64,000 bases of DNA, taken from Sarcomyxa edulis (lineage: Eukaryota; Basidiomycota; Agaricomycetes; Agaricales; Mycenaceae). The position numbers were made by a program, and so were the translations under genes. This document shows, one piece after another, positions 9,946 to 21,319 of this stretch (position 1 is the stretch's first letter; the number at the start of each line of letters is the position of its first letter). The notes under the pieces were generated by a model. That model was not told where the DNA came from. It saw only the letters and a list, made by a program, of their open reading frames with translations, and made no database searches. The DNA is taken from contig QUOL01000004.1 of NCBI GenBank assembly GCA_009761415.1, positions 1,426,001 to 1,490,000 on the forward strand, in the 5' to 3' direction.

Positions 9946-12699
9946 ATGTTTTCCAAGTCCACTCTTGCTTTTGTTACACTCGCTGTCCTGTCTGCTTCGG
10001 AACAGGTGCTCGGTCGCGAAAGATGGCTCGAAAGAGATAACAAGGCCGTGTTCCTTTATCCTCGTCGTTTTGGTCAAGAGCAACCTGCCGTTATTCAGAA
10101 ACTCGGCGCGGCCTGTCCCGGACAAGTTTGTGGGGTATTATCTGGCCAAGCCATCACCCCACTTCTAGCAGCTCAGCCAGAGTGTTCGCAGCAAGATATG
10201 GCCGATGCCATTATCGGTATGTTTCGAATTTATGTCTAGTAGGATCTGTCTCATGATTCCTCGGCTCGTCTTTTAGATGCTGCCGCGCAGTTTGACGCAG
10301 CGACGCAGGCAAACATGATAGCTCTAGCTATCGAGTACCGCCAGGCAGAGAAAAACACTCCTCCGGACTTCACGACTAACCCTCCGTCTCTGCGAAACTC
10401 CGTCTTCTGCCAGAAGGCTCCGAAGAACTCTCAGCTCAACGGCCTGGTCCAAGCTCAAGACCCTTCTAACGACCCCACGCTTTTCTTTGACCCTGCCACC
10501 TCCAAGACTGTCCTGAAAGGTTCCCAGGCTGATACCTTCCCTTTCGGTCAGGCTTCAGCGTGAGTTCCTTTTCGAGTTAGGGTATGCAACTTGTTACTCA
10601 TTCTGCTTCTTAGATCACTTTCTGCGGCCGCTACATCAACATCCGCTGCTGGAACTGCCATCTTGGCTGTTGCCGCCTCCTCTACTGATTGTCCTGTAAG
10701 TCATCACTTCTAGTGAACCGATAATTTCTCTGACCGTATTCAAAGTCGGTTGTCACTGTCACTGTCGCCGCCGAGGAGACTTCCACAGCGGATGCTAGTG
10801 CCTGTACCGTATGTCCCTCATCTAGACGAGGAAAATTCCACTGACCATAATCTAGACGGACATCACTGTGACCGTCACTGCGACCGAGTCAGCGGCCGCT
10901 GAGACAACTGCTGCTGCTGCTGCCACGACCACTTCTGTTGCTGCTGCTACCACAACCAATGTTGCAGCTGTAGCCACATCTACGGCCTCTGCTAACACTA
11001 TAGGCAACTTTGGATCGTGTACCGTACCCCAAATCGAATTCGGTGTTGGGTTCGACAATCGTAAGGAGACCAGCTTTGAGCCCGTCGACAAGAGTAAGTT
11101 CGTCTCGATGTAATGTGAAGCATAAACTGATTATGTTGTCTTTCTAGCCTCGTTTAACCACGGATCTGCTCAGGTGAGATCTAGTCGCTTTGTTCATCTA
11201 AAAACTCTCAGCTAACATTGCCTCCCAATATTTTCCAGGGAATTGACATCATCACGAAGGTAATCACCATAATAATCCCTGCCCGGACTTACCCCAACTG
11301 AATTCATCCGTGTAGTTCATCTGTGATACTTTGACCAACTCCTGCGGTGCCGATCAAACCGCCAAGGACACCTGCGCCACTGCTTCCACTGCTGCTGATG
11401 CCGCGACAAAGGGAACCGGAGCTCAAGCTGACGCTTTCAACGCTGTCTTCGGTATCACTACTCAATTTGTCGATATTGCGTCGGTAGATGATCAAGGAAG
11501 GGTCATCGCTGGTACCGGTTCTAGCTCTGCTGCAGCAGACGCTGCCACCTCGGCCGCTGCTGTTGAAGCCGCTACTTCCGTCGCCGCTGGGGCCACCAGC
11601 GTTGCTGCTGCCGCTAGTACTGCTGTCGCTGCTACCTCTACTGCAGGAAGTTCTATCGGTAACTTTGGATCATGCACGGTCCCCCAGATCGAATTTGCCA
11701 CTGGATTCGACAACCGCAGGGAAACCGTACGTCTATCGCAGTCGTCTGTCACTAAGTATGTTGGCTAACATCGTATCTCTAGAGCTTCCAACCCGTTGAC
11801 CAGGGTATGGTTTTACTCTATTGAAATACGTGCTGAAATCTGATCACCATCTCTATTCTAGTCTCCTACAACCATGGATCCGCTGATGTGAGTCATTATC
11901 CTTGTTACTTTTCTCAGCCATCTAACACGGTGTCGGACTGTTAGAACATCGATATCATCACTCAGGTATGATCTAGCCTCCTACTTATCCTCAGCTCCTA
12001 CTAATCACAAACTACAGTTCATGTGTGACACTTTGGTGAACACGTGCGGTGCTGACCAGACGGCCAAGGACACCTGTGCCTCTGCTAAGACAGCGGCCGA
12101 TACAGGCGCAAAGGGAACCGGCGCACAGGCGGATGCTTTCAATGCCGTTTTCGGAATCACTACTCGCTTCGTAGATGTCGTCGAGGTTGACAACACAGGA
12201 AAGGCTGTCCCTGGTACCGGTAGCAGTGCTGCTGCTGCCGTTGTCGCAGTCTCTTCCAGTACAGTTGCTGCTGCCACTACTGCTGCTGCCACTGCCGCTG
12301 CCGCCGCAACAGTGAGTTCCATCCTGAAGTGCCTTTCTATCTCATTCTGGCTAACCTCATCACTGCATAGACTTCCGCGGCTGCGGCAACAGGAGCAAAC
12401 CTACAAACGTTCACAGGCAGCCTCGGTGCTACTCCACCTACAGTGACTGCACTTGCTAACGGTCAGTTCCAAGTCACCGGGAACTCTGCCTTCAACTCCG
12501 AGCAGAATGCTCTTGTCCGTTCATGGTATGTCTCTTCCACTATCGTCATACAGCTAGGTCATTGAATCACGTCTTGTTTAGTGACGTTCAACACAATCAG
12601 TGTGCAAACGCAGCCAATGCCTCTGGAAACAAAGCACCATTGACTGTGGATGCATGTGGGATCCAGCAGACGCAATGCAATGCCGCAGCTACGGCATGA
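9946..12699 (+). CDS. secreted Ala/Thr-rich protein with duplicated cysteine-containing module
   Basis: A multi-exon gene starting with a signal peptide (MFSKSTLAFVTLAVLSASEQVLG) and ending at TGA 12697-12699. After an N-terminal domain with paired cysteines (CPGQVCG, QPECSQQD) come Ala/Thr/Ser-rich linkers and two copies of a module beginning IGNFGSCTVPQIEF and continuing through FDNR, PVD, YNHGSA or FNHGSA, IDIIT, FxCDTL and CGADQTAKDTCA to AFNAVFGITT. Copy one starts near 11000, copy two near 11657. Both keep the same intron positions, including a 26-nt exon (11148-11173; 11862-11887) and a 21-nt exon (11239-11259; 11945-11965). The C-terminus has further cysteines. I recognise the type as a basidiomycete extracellular or cell-surface protein but know no function. 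Linkers are candidates for O-glycosylation. Confidence 0.75.
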
Positions 12700-13350
12700 G
12701 AGAGAGGAAGAATGTCAAAATTCCAAGTTTCATTTATACATAAGATAACAGGTCTGCGCATTTGATTGAATTTTTGTATCGATATTTCCATACCCTCTCC
12801 TACTTCAATCTCTACCTTCATTTTGTCCTTCCACATGGCAGGAGAAAGATTCGACTTGGCTCTAAGATCTGGAGAGGTTCGTAGGCGTGATCGGGCAAGG
12901 TTCGGGCAAACCGGGTCGTTTACATCTTAGCGTGATAACAGACTCTGATGAATCGATGAATCGACGATGATTTGCCAATAATTTCTGTAAGTACATGCCA
13001 GTGTCTATCAGCTCTAGACTCTTACAGCCTAGTATGTGTGTACGTTCTGACCTTGAGACAACTTACTGCATTTTCGTTTTCAGATACTTTTGGCATTGCG
13101 ATACTCCTTCGTCATTGACGTCTTCCACGAAGGAAGCCAATTTCTGGCTAAGACTTCGAAGAAATGTTCGTTACTACTGCCGCGCCGTCTATAGTTGGAC
13201 ATCGCGCAATAGCCTCTCGGTATGGTGTGGCCATCAATCAAACTCAAGTATCAGTAATACCTGACCCGCAGTGCCTCATCCATCCAGTCAGCCTGTCTAT
13301 CCATTATATAGCAATCCAGGTATCGTATAGGCATCAACTGCGTGAACGAC
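12700..13350. other. intergenic region
   Basis: About 650 bp between a same-strand stop and the next start; no gene or repeat recognised. Confidence 0.4.
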
Positions 13351-15748
13351 ATGGTTGCACTCCCTTCTGCTACCTATGACCCGGAATCATCTACAGACGA
13401 CCTCGATGCACTAGACGGTACGGAAGTAATTCAACTAGAGGATGAAATGCCAGATAGCCTTACAGCACCTGGGGCACCCGTTGAAAAGGCGCGTTAATTT
13501 CCATGTTCTGGAGATGGAATGCTAATACAATATCCAGGTGAACCCATTGGGTCGGAAAGTTACACTGTTTTCCGCTGTCATGTTGAATATCGGACAAATC
13601 ATTGGGTAAGTCAAGACTCGTTGTATTGGGCTCAAAGCCTTGACTACATCAACCAAAAGGTCTGGAATCTACGCCGTACCGGGTGTGATTCTCAAATCTG
13701 TTGGATCAATTGGCCTCCTCTTCGCGTTCTGGATCTTAGCACCCGTGTTCGCCTTCGGTACGTGAGCCTCGATATTTACGTGAGAAAGACAGGCTCATAT
13801 GAGCATCTTCGCAGCTGGTCTACTGATATACAGTGAACTGGCGAGCATGTTCCCTCATAGATCTGGTGCAGAGGTCGTCTAGTGCGTCGTCTCTCGCGTT
13901 GCTGATCGCATGGCCCCTTCTTGACCTCGAACAAAGCTTGGAACAGATGTACCCAAGACCTAGGTATCTCATTGCCGTATCTTTTGCTGTGACCACCGTA
14001 TTATTATCGTAAGACTGTTTCTCGTATTATTGGACCTGTCTTGACACTCACGAAATTGAAAACAAGGTTTTCTGCAACGAATTCTATCGTATTCGCACAA
14101 TATTTTCTGACAGCATTCGACATTCCTATAACCGGTTATAACCAGACCGTTGCCGCCGTACTGGTCTGTGTGTTGACAATGGGAGGTTCGTCGGTGCCAG
14201 AACACTGGGTCTATCCAATACTGAGACCTAAGATTTCAGCGGTTGCCTCGTCGACTAAGTGGTCTCTACGAGTAGTCAACGTGTTGACTGTCCTGAAAGT
14301 CGTATCTTTAATATTGTGCGTTCGTAAACTTGTTCGATATGTTTTCACTCAACCCTCTATTGTAGTGTGGTATCCACCGGCGTTGCGGTACTCGCTGGTT
14401 TCACCCGAATTAAGGAACCGTTTGCCAATTTCGACGACCTGTTTGTCGGCAGTACTTCAAATCCCAATTCTCTTGCGACGGCGTTGATTAAAACTACGCA
14501 CAGCTATGTCGGCTGGCATAATGCTTTCAACGTTGTCGGAGAGATTAAAAGCTCAAATCCTGTCCGAGTCGTTAGAAAGGTAAATCCCTTTGCTTTGTCC
14601 AGGAAATCCTATTGAAAGTATAAGAAGGCAGGGTTTATTTCCTTGTCCGCCGTATGCCTGTTGTTCCTTTTCACAAATGTTGCATACGTGGCTGCTGTAC
14701 CACGGGAGGAGATCCGAAATTCGGGGCAATTGGTCGCAGCCCTTTTCTTTCGTCGTGTCTTTGGAGATACAGGAGCTAAGATTTTTCCCTTGCTCGTAGC
14801 ATTGAGTTGTGTAGGGAACATAGTGAGTGTCTTGCGCACTCTTTTGAGAAGTCGTTGACCTCGATTTTCGTTTAGATCGCTGTGGTAAGTGTCTTGCGAG
14901 GATCTTCTGGCATTGTGCTCATGAATTGGATTTCCTAGACCGTGGGGCAGGCTCGTATTATTCGTGAAGTCGCAAGACAAGGATTACTACCATATCCGAG
15001 TTTCTTTTCCTCCACCCGACCATTCGGCACACCTTTGGGTCCTGTCTTGCTAAAGTTCACTCTGACGATTTCTGTGATCTTGGCTCTTCCTGCGAAAGAT
15101 GTCTTCAATTTCATCATGGACTTGGCATCGTATCCGCATCTTGTAAGCGACTCGATGTTTCTTTGGATGCTTAGTGACTAACGCACCGCCTAGATCTTTC
15201 AGTGTGCAATGTCTGTCGGCGTGTGGATCTTGCGCAAGAGGCGCGCGCTTGCAAATATACCTCCGTCCATATTCCAAGCGTGGAACAGCGTTCTCGTTGT
15301 CTACTTGCTGAGTTCCATATTTTTGCTTGTCATGCCTTGGTATTCGATGCTCTTACGTTCCAATTCATTTCACTAACCATTGACACTTGCAGGGTGCCAC
15401 CTGAACCTGGCCATGCTGACGTCTCCTTCTGGTATGCAACGTGAGGACTCATTTAAATACTTCGTACCCTCAAAATTTGACGATAATGACTGACTGCCAC
15501 TTGTTCTAGTTATTGCGTTGTGGGACTTGGCCTCCTAGCGGTGAGTCCATCGTGTCCGTTTATGATACGCTACTCAACTTCCTTTCTTCTAGTGCTGTGG
15601 TCTTTATTACTGGGTATGGATCATCCTGCTTCCAAAGCTGGGCGGATACGAGATTGTATTGCAAGTGGAGGAGTTACCAGACGGTGCTCGGAACACTCGA
15701 CTGGTCAGACGATATCCGACGAGGGAGGCAGAACCATTGCTTCAATAG
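13351..15748 (+). CDS. LAT-family amino-acid permease (MUP1 methionine-permease-like)
   Basis: About a dozen exons encode a multi-spanning transporter. Recognisable in order: NPLGRKVTLFSAVMLNIGQ, the G-S-G-I-Y loop of helix 1 (SGIYAVPGVILKSVGSIG), LIYSELASMFPHRSGAE, YLEQMYPRPRYLIAVSFA, a STKWSLRVVNVLTVLKV block, YVGWHNAFNVVGEIK, SNPVRVVRK, an interior GQARIIREVARQGLLPYP loop, and VSFWYA before the last helices. This is the APC superfamily, LAT/MUP1 type, moving amino acids across the plasma membrane by proton symport; the substrate is not fixed by sequence. The acidic N-terminus (about 46 residues) resembles permease tails that are ubiquitylated. The first intron seems to have a GC donor (AAG|gcgcgt at about 13489). 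The start is the first in-frame ATG. Confidence 0.85.
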
Positions 15749-15982
15749 ATAGATTCCTTTTATACCCTATGTACGGTGTTTCCCAGATGTGACGGTGAAT
15801 TGATATAAGTATAGATGTATGATACGGATTTCTGATCAATGGTCAGTTGCGATATAGATAAGTAGGATAAGATGGATGAGATGATTGAGAGGAGCTCGAG
15901 GGCGATAGCAGGAACTAAACGCGAATGAATGATGATGATACAGAAGAATATGTTACAACCACCTAATAAAAGTGTCCGTTGG

Positions 15983-17994
15983 TTATCCGAATAAACGATT
16001 GTCGATAATACGCCAGAAATCTTCGCTGCTAGAGCTTTCTTCTCGAGGGGATTGCAAACGCACAAGCGCTGCACGCCTCTCGGTCTCCCATCGCACCAAT
16101 TCCGCCTTGAGCTTGTCCACTCTAACCTCATTGACGGGGTGTCCGGAACCCATTATTCGCCGACTAACTGTCGGCATCTCCTCAGCTCTGCCCACAGAAC
16201 ACTCTGCCGTCTTAGAGGACAGTTTTCTGTTCTCCCAAAACGTCACGGCTTCACGAGCATCAAAGCCAGCGTTTGCTAATAACCTGATCATCATCATCAT
16301 CGATAAATTTCTTGTGTCAAGCATACAAGAGAAATTACTAACCGTGCTGAGACCACATCGGCCTCGATCTCCTGTTTCATGCTCGTACAAAACTCGCCTA
16401 TGTTGAGCAACTCAGAGGAACCTACTTTGCCAAGCTGAGCAAATGCGTCGTTGACGAAGGGTCCAAAGATCATGGTGAACGGGAATAGAAGCACGCGCAC
16501 TACATCGGAGAACATGGAAAGAATACCAGGTATGATAACCGTCCCAGATGAAAGAGTTTCTAGATGATGGGAAAGTATCAAATGAGAGAGCTCGTGAGCA
16601 AGGAGAACGGCTAGTTCAGCTGTTTGGTCTGTGGTTGGGATGGGGTGGTTGGGTCGAGAAGAGGACGAGGACTGAGGTAGGAAACCGCCTAACAGAACAG
16701 ACCACCATGACGATCCCTGGTCCGTTGGTGGTGGTGGGGATGTCTCCCCATCCTCAGCCATCGATACCCGTGATAAAACTTCATCTAGAAATCCGGAGTA
16801 TACTACGATTCCACCACCACCGTCAGGTCCAAAGCCGTAAGAAAAGGCATTTGAAGCATCGGGATTATCGACAATCAAGAGCGAATAGGGAGGGCCAGCT
16901 ATAGCATGGGGTGCAGGCATTACGGTGCGGTCACATAAGGAATCGCACATGCCTCGAAGATATTCCGTAGCGCGAGGCCTGGGACGAAGGGGGAAATCGG
17001 CTGGAGGAGGTAATGGGATCGAAGTACCATCCAACCAAGCTGGATCCGTGTCTTGCATTTGCTGAAGAATCGGAATAGTAGATTCGAGTCGACGGAGTGT
17101 ATCCCTGACCCAGGAGTACCTCCAGTCATCTGCAGCTACAAGTCGTGGGGGTCCGTCTTTCGCGAGTATCTCGCAGACGGCTTGGTACCAACCGAGGCCA
17201 GCTAGTTGGGATGAAATTTGGTCCTCTTCCTCCGGACTAAGGATAATCATTCGCCATCTGGGTGAAACAGGTGTCAGAATTTGATGCAGATAATGTCGAG
17301 TTCGGCTATCATACCTTCCTGTCAACGGTGTTCTCTCCAAGCTGGCCATGATCGTTGCCCAAAATATGAAGACCGGCGTAAAAAGAAAGATACGGAACCA
17401 GAGTTTAGTCTGCACGAGGTGTCGTGCTATTTTATCTTGCTTCTCTGCTGAAGGAGTTACTCCGTGATACTCTGCAACCTTCAAGTACCTTTTTGTCGTG
17501 AACATTTTGAACATGAGAGCGGGCACGAACGTGAGGGTGATACGAGCTGCAGTTCGAACAAGCTCTATAGCAGCTGAGGACTGTCCCAAAATAGTGAGGA
17601 AAAGCGCTTGAAAAGACTAGAGAAGGCATCGTACCTTCAATAATCCAGCAATTAATGGCAGAATAAGTGGAACACTCTGATTTCTTGGAGTAGAATGGAA
17701 TGGAGCTACACCCAGACCCAAGACGCCAACACCGTGTTTTCGAACGATAGGACGATGCCTAGCTTGCAAGAGTGAAATCGTAGGAGTACATCGTGTAGAA
17801 TGAAAGGAGCGTTTTTCCAAGGTTGGTACTAGTATTTCGGGTGCTCGTCGATGTTCAACCGGCAGGAGATGAAGCCAATGTATATTTGGACGATGTCGAG
17901 AGGATAGGCCGGAACCGAGAGTTGGATGGGTTGGACATTTGGGATACTTCGTTGGGATAAGGGAAGAAGGTATGTGCTGTAGTAGACGCAACAT
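15983..17994 (-). CDS. OMA1: mitochondrial M48 metalloprotease, OMA1-like
   Basis: Four exons (17994-17635, 17580-17315, 17257-16343, 16283-15983) give 613 residues. The N-terminus is basic and Ser/Arg-rich, consistent with a mitochondrial presequence, and hydrophobic segments follow. The zinc site is HELSH at about 430-434 with the third ligand in QEIEADVVSARLL at about 507. Family members are inner-membrane stress proteases that cut dynamin-like GTPases and misfolded proteins. It is much longer than yeast Oma1 (345 residues), with a long N-terminal extension and a Ser/Pro-rich insert just before the HExxH helix. A C-terminal HPVNEVRVDKL block resembles the HPxxxxR segment of M48 enzymes. 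All three introns keep frame. The catalytic set looks intact. Confidence 0.87.
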
Positions 17995-18215
17995 GGCACA
18001 TTGTACTTCAGCTAAGATCGGAGCCAGGATAAAGTAAAGAAACAAAAGAAATATTCCGAAAACTCTGGAATTCGCAACCGATTTGACTCAGATTCTTATA
18101 AGTAGAACTCAGGGTAAATCCTAACTGTGCTTTTTTGATCAAACATCACTGCATACGTGTCGTTGATAAGGATTTATTCTACTATTACTGGCCGTATTAC
18201 AAATGAGCAAGAAGA

Positions 18216-19665
18216 CTAGGGAGAGATGAAGGTGACTTCGTTGTAGATGATGCCTGGTACGTCGAGGCCCTGCGATAATCCTGGAATGAGAGCGTCGGGC
18301 CCGGTAAGACGAAGCGTACCGGGGTTCTTGTACTGTTGTAGAACGCTGATGAGCGTCGATCTTTGTCTACGAAACAGGAAAACGACTGACCTGGTACATG
18401 TATGGCTTCGTTCCAGCAACGTAATTGACCGCCATCTTGATCACATATGGGATCTCCGCCAAAATGTCGACCTTTACGATCAATCCTTTGGGATCTTCAA
18501 GATTACCAAGATCAGCCAGCACTTTGGCATCAACTTGTCCTGGCGCATCTGCAACGACGGAAGGTCCTGCCCATCGGAACTCTATCTCGGTGGGCCATTT
18601 GTAACCAGTATCAGGATCCCGGGTAGTGTTCAAGAAAAGAGCCCTAGACTTGGCTGGTGCATCTTCACTATACTCCTCATCTGCCCATCTAGTCTCTGCG
18701 ACCACACTAGCCAACTTCCCTGCAACCACTACCGATCCAACATTCACCACGACGCCTCCTGATCCCGTTCCCTTTCTCCCATGCGTAGTGCATGTGGTGA
18801 ATTCCATCTGAATGGCAGATACACCGCCGTGCAGTTTACTCTGGAAATGCGCAAAGTTCCAGCCTGATGCTACGAGATTTGGACGCATGCCTTGGATAGC
18901 ATGGATGAACACGCCAGGACCCTCGATCGGTGAAGGCTCTCCGTTGTACGTGATGCCTCCCGAAGCGACGAAATGAGGCCAGAATTGATGAACAACATAT
19001 CCTTCAGCATTGTCAGCATCAGGACCGAAATACGAAAAGCCTCCTTTCGGGCCTTTGCCAACTTTCCAGCCAGGGATCGCAGCAGGGCGCGAGAGTTCTA
19101 TTGCAATCTGAAGATCCTGACCGAGGTTTGCTTTGATCTCGTAAGACTCTGGGAACTCCGATCCTGGGTTCGTCTTGTGGGTGATAGTGTACTCATCAGC
19201 CTTGCTGGAGCGTTTGTCGAGACCAGGGGGAGGGGTAACGAAATTCGAAACATTGATGGATTTCCAAACGTTGATGCCCTTCTTGGCATTGAAGAGTCTG
19301 CAAGTGAATTGGATAGTTGGGAACCATACGCTGTCGAGAGATCCGATGTTAATGCGCGTACGATGGAAGTCTGAGACAAGGATAACTCACCCTAGAGCTG
19401 AATGGATGATTTGGCACATGAGCGATGTGCCATCGTCTGCGAGGGTGTACCAGGTATGAGTTTCTGTAACGAAACCACTCGCACAGACCCATTCAGTGTC
19501 CTTTGGCTCGAGTTCCCCGAATAACTCTTCCGGTTTCAATTTGTTCGTAACTGGGTGGAATGTAGGAGCATTTGGATCGACCGGAGGCGATGTGCTAGAT
19601 TTTGTCTTTGAGAATCAAAAGGATTATTTGGAGGGCCAAACTCACGAAAAAATTGAGGAGAACAT
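18216..19665 (-). CDS. SVF1: survival factor 1 (SVF1) homologue
   Basis: Exons 19665-19646, 19594-19391, 19330-18391 and 18332-18216 total 1281 nt, 426 residues. Family landmarks are evident: FGELEPKDTEWVC, ETHTWYTLADDGTSLMCQ, a long middle with YEIKANLGQDLQIAIELSR and VHQFWPHFVASGGI, then IHAIQGMRPNLVASGWNF and the HGGVSAIQMEFTTC block, ending YNEVTFISP. In yeast Svf1 protects against oxidative and cold stress and has a double lipocalin-like fold that handles ceramide. The 20-nt first exon is very short. The start lies only about 100 bp from the hAT transposon insertion to its right, so the natural upstream promoter is displaced by more than 10 kb. Confidence 0.9.
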
Positions 19666-19761
19666 GGTGGTTGGATGGATGGAAGGGAAGTAGTTCAGCC
19701 AACTTTGAAGGTTCTCTTCGCGGCACGATCCTTTTACGTCACATTGCACTGTCAGCTTATA

Positions 19762-19769
19762 CCGCCTGA
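19762..19769. repeat. 8-bp target-site duplication, left (hAT)
   Basis: CCGCCTGA immediately precedes the transposon end and matches 30114-30121 perfectly. An 8-bp duplication is the hallmark of hAT insertion. Confidence 0.95.
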
Positions 19770-19900
19770 TAGTGTTGCCGTCGAGGCGAGTTGACCTCGA
19801 GGTGAACTCGCTTCAGTTCGGAAAAGACACCAACTCGTTTGATCGAAGTGAAGCGAGTTGAACTCGCGAGTTACCGAGATAACTCGAGCAATCGCCCAAA
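19770..19900. repeat. hAT left terminal and subterminal repeats
   Basis: After the 11-bp terminal repeat, seven copies of AACTCG or its complement CGAGTT lie within 130 bp, some overlapping into small palindromes. Similar clusters in hAT elements serve as transposase binding sites; that role is inferred here. Confidence 0.7.
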
Positions 19901-20174
19901 TGTAGCACTTCCGCTGAGACTCGTCCTCGACGCGTCCTGTGCACGTCTTTACACGCTCTTGGACGTCCCATTCTCCACTCCAGTGCTCCTCCTGGACTCA
20001 AGCTACTTACACTGCTCCATGTAACATGTGTTTTCGTACAAGTATCCAACCAAATTTCCAATCACTTCAATTTAAAATTGCTCAAGAATTTGCTAGAGCA
20101 TCGAGCTCACTGCGAGCCATTTTATACCTTAGTGTGCATGACAAGGTATCAGTTTCCCATTCATACTAGCATTC

Positions 20175-20874
20175 ATGACCCCCCTTGTCACTGGAAATCT
20201 CGAGTTTCCAGATGAAAACCAAACTTCCTATTCTGTGCCAGGTCCATCTAGATCTCAGCTCGCGCAACCCCAACAGCCTGAACGTGTTACTCAGCAATGC
20301 ACGTTCGCATCCTATCCTGGGATAAATCCATATCTCTCATCCCAGGAAGCTCCACACAGCATCAGCTCGGGCTTATTACCTGGTTGGCAGCACCCTTCAT
20401 TCCCGCAAATTCCTGCACCTGCGACGATTAGCCCCGCAGATCCTCGCTCCCAACAGCTCCATTTCCCTCAGCAGTTCTACCCTCTGCCGTCTGGATATCA
20501 GTACCCGGCTGGGCCTCAGACCTCAAGCTACCACGGCGCTTTGCAAGACAACACACCGTTTTTCGTCAACGACGCGTCTGCAGCACCGACAAAGCGTAAA
20601 CAAGGTAGTAATACCTCTGGATCCACCACCAGAAAACGACGCAGACAGATTGTTGTACCTGCCGGACCACCTTCGGTTGCCGCTATCTGCGGTGTAGGAC
20701 CATCCGACGCGGAATCCACATCTAATTTAGATCCTCCTTCGACAACTTCACTTCTCAACTCGCAACAGTCTGAATCGATTGATCGCACCGAAACCACACT
20801 GTCGGACTTGCCAACAGTCCCTCCCGAGACGGCATATGCACCACGAAAGAAGCGCAGTTCCGCCGCCAACGCAA
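20175..20874 (+). CDS. hAT transposase, 5' portion (gene broken by retrotransposon)
   Basis: The open frame starts with ATG 20175 and reads 233 codons to the retrotransposon border. It is a low-complexity N-terminal extension rich in Pro, Gln and Ser, with a basic nuclear-localisation-like cluster (TTRKRRRQ). Without the insertion and one copy of the CGCAA duplication, the frame continues directly into the BED-finger region at 27031, so the break is caused by the insertion alone. In the present arrangement translation would instead run on into LTR sequence and stop at about 20999. Confidence 0.8.
20870..20874. repeat. 5-bp target-site duplication, left (LTR retrotransposon)
   Basis: CGCAA directly before the LTR equals 27026-27030 directly after the other LTR; 5 bp is normal for Ty3/gypsy integrases. 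Confidence 0.93.
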
Positions 20875-21306
20875 TGTCAGGGCAACACCAATCTGTACAA
20901 GACCAGCGGGCCACTGAAGCGTCACGAGCGAAAGGCGAGAACAGAGAGAGAGGAGGAGAGGAGATACAAAGGGAAAGAGAGAAGAGAGGGAAGCGATAGA
21001 AGACACTACAGGAGTTATATGACTTAGGTTCCCACTAGATTAGCGGTAATCCTGAGAGATCGAACTGAGGATCCCCAGGGTGCATAGCGCCCTTTATATA
21101 TCTACCTATATTACATGATTGGTAAGCTATAGAATCCTATGGAACATAATGGAACACCGTTAGTAAGATGATGATGCAACTCCGCAGCACCTTAGTAATC
21201 GCATCAGTCAGCAGCAGGAATAAAGGTATCCCAAGGAATAACTATAGCCCCCTGATAAGATAAGATAAGATCAAAGATAAAGTCCGAAATGAGTCGTTTC
21301 CTGACA
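20875..21306 (-). repeat. LTR (3' LTR in element sense)
   Basis: 432 bp with TG...CA ends, identical by eye to 26594-27025. It carries a copy of the TATATAAAG promoter motif in minus-strand sense. Confidence 0.95.
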
Positions 21307-21319
21307 TCACCCCCCTTCT
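21307..21319 (-). other. polypurine tract
   Basis: In element sense AGAAGGGGGGTGA ends exactly at the 3' LTR, the position where RNase H leaves the plus-strand primer. The pol stop codon at 21318-21320 overlaps it, so there is no spacer between pol and the tract. Confidence 0.85.

Noticed and set aside
20875..20999. continuation of the hAT 5' ORF as a coding exon (EREKRGKR end)
   Set aside because: This part is LTR sequence and recurs at the other LTR, so it is not part of the transposase.
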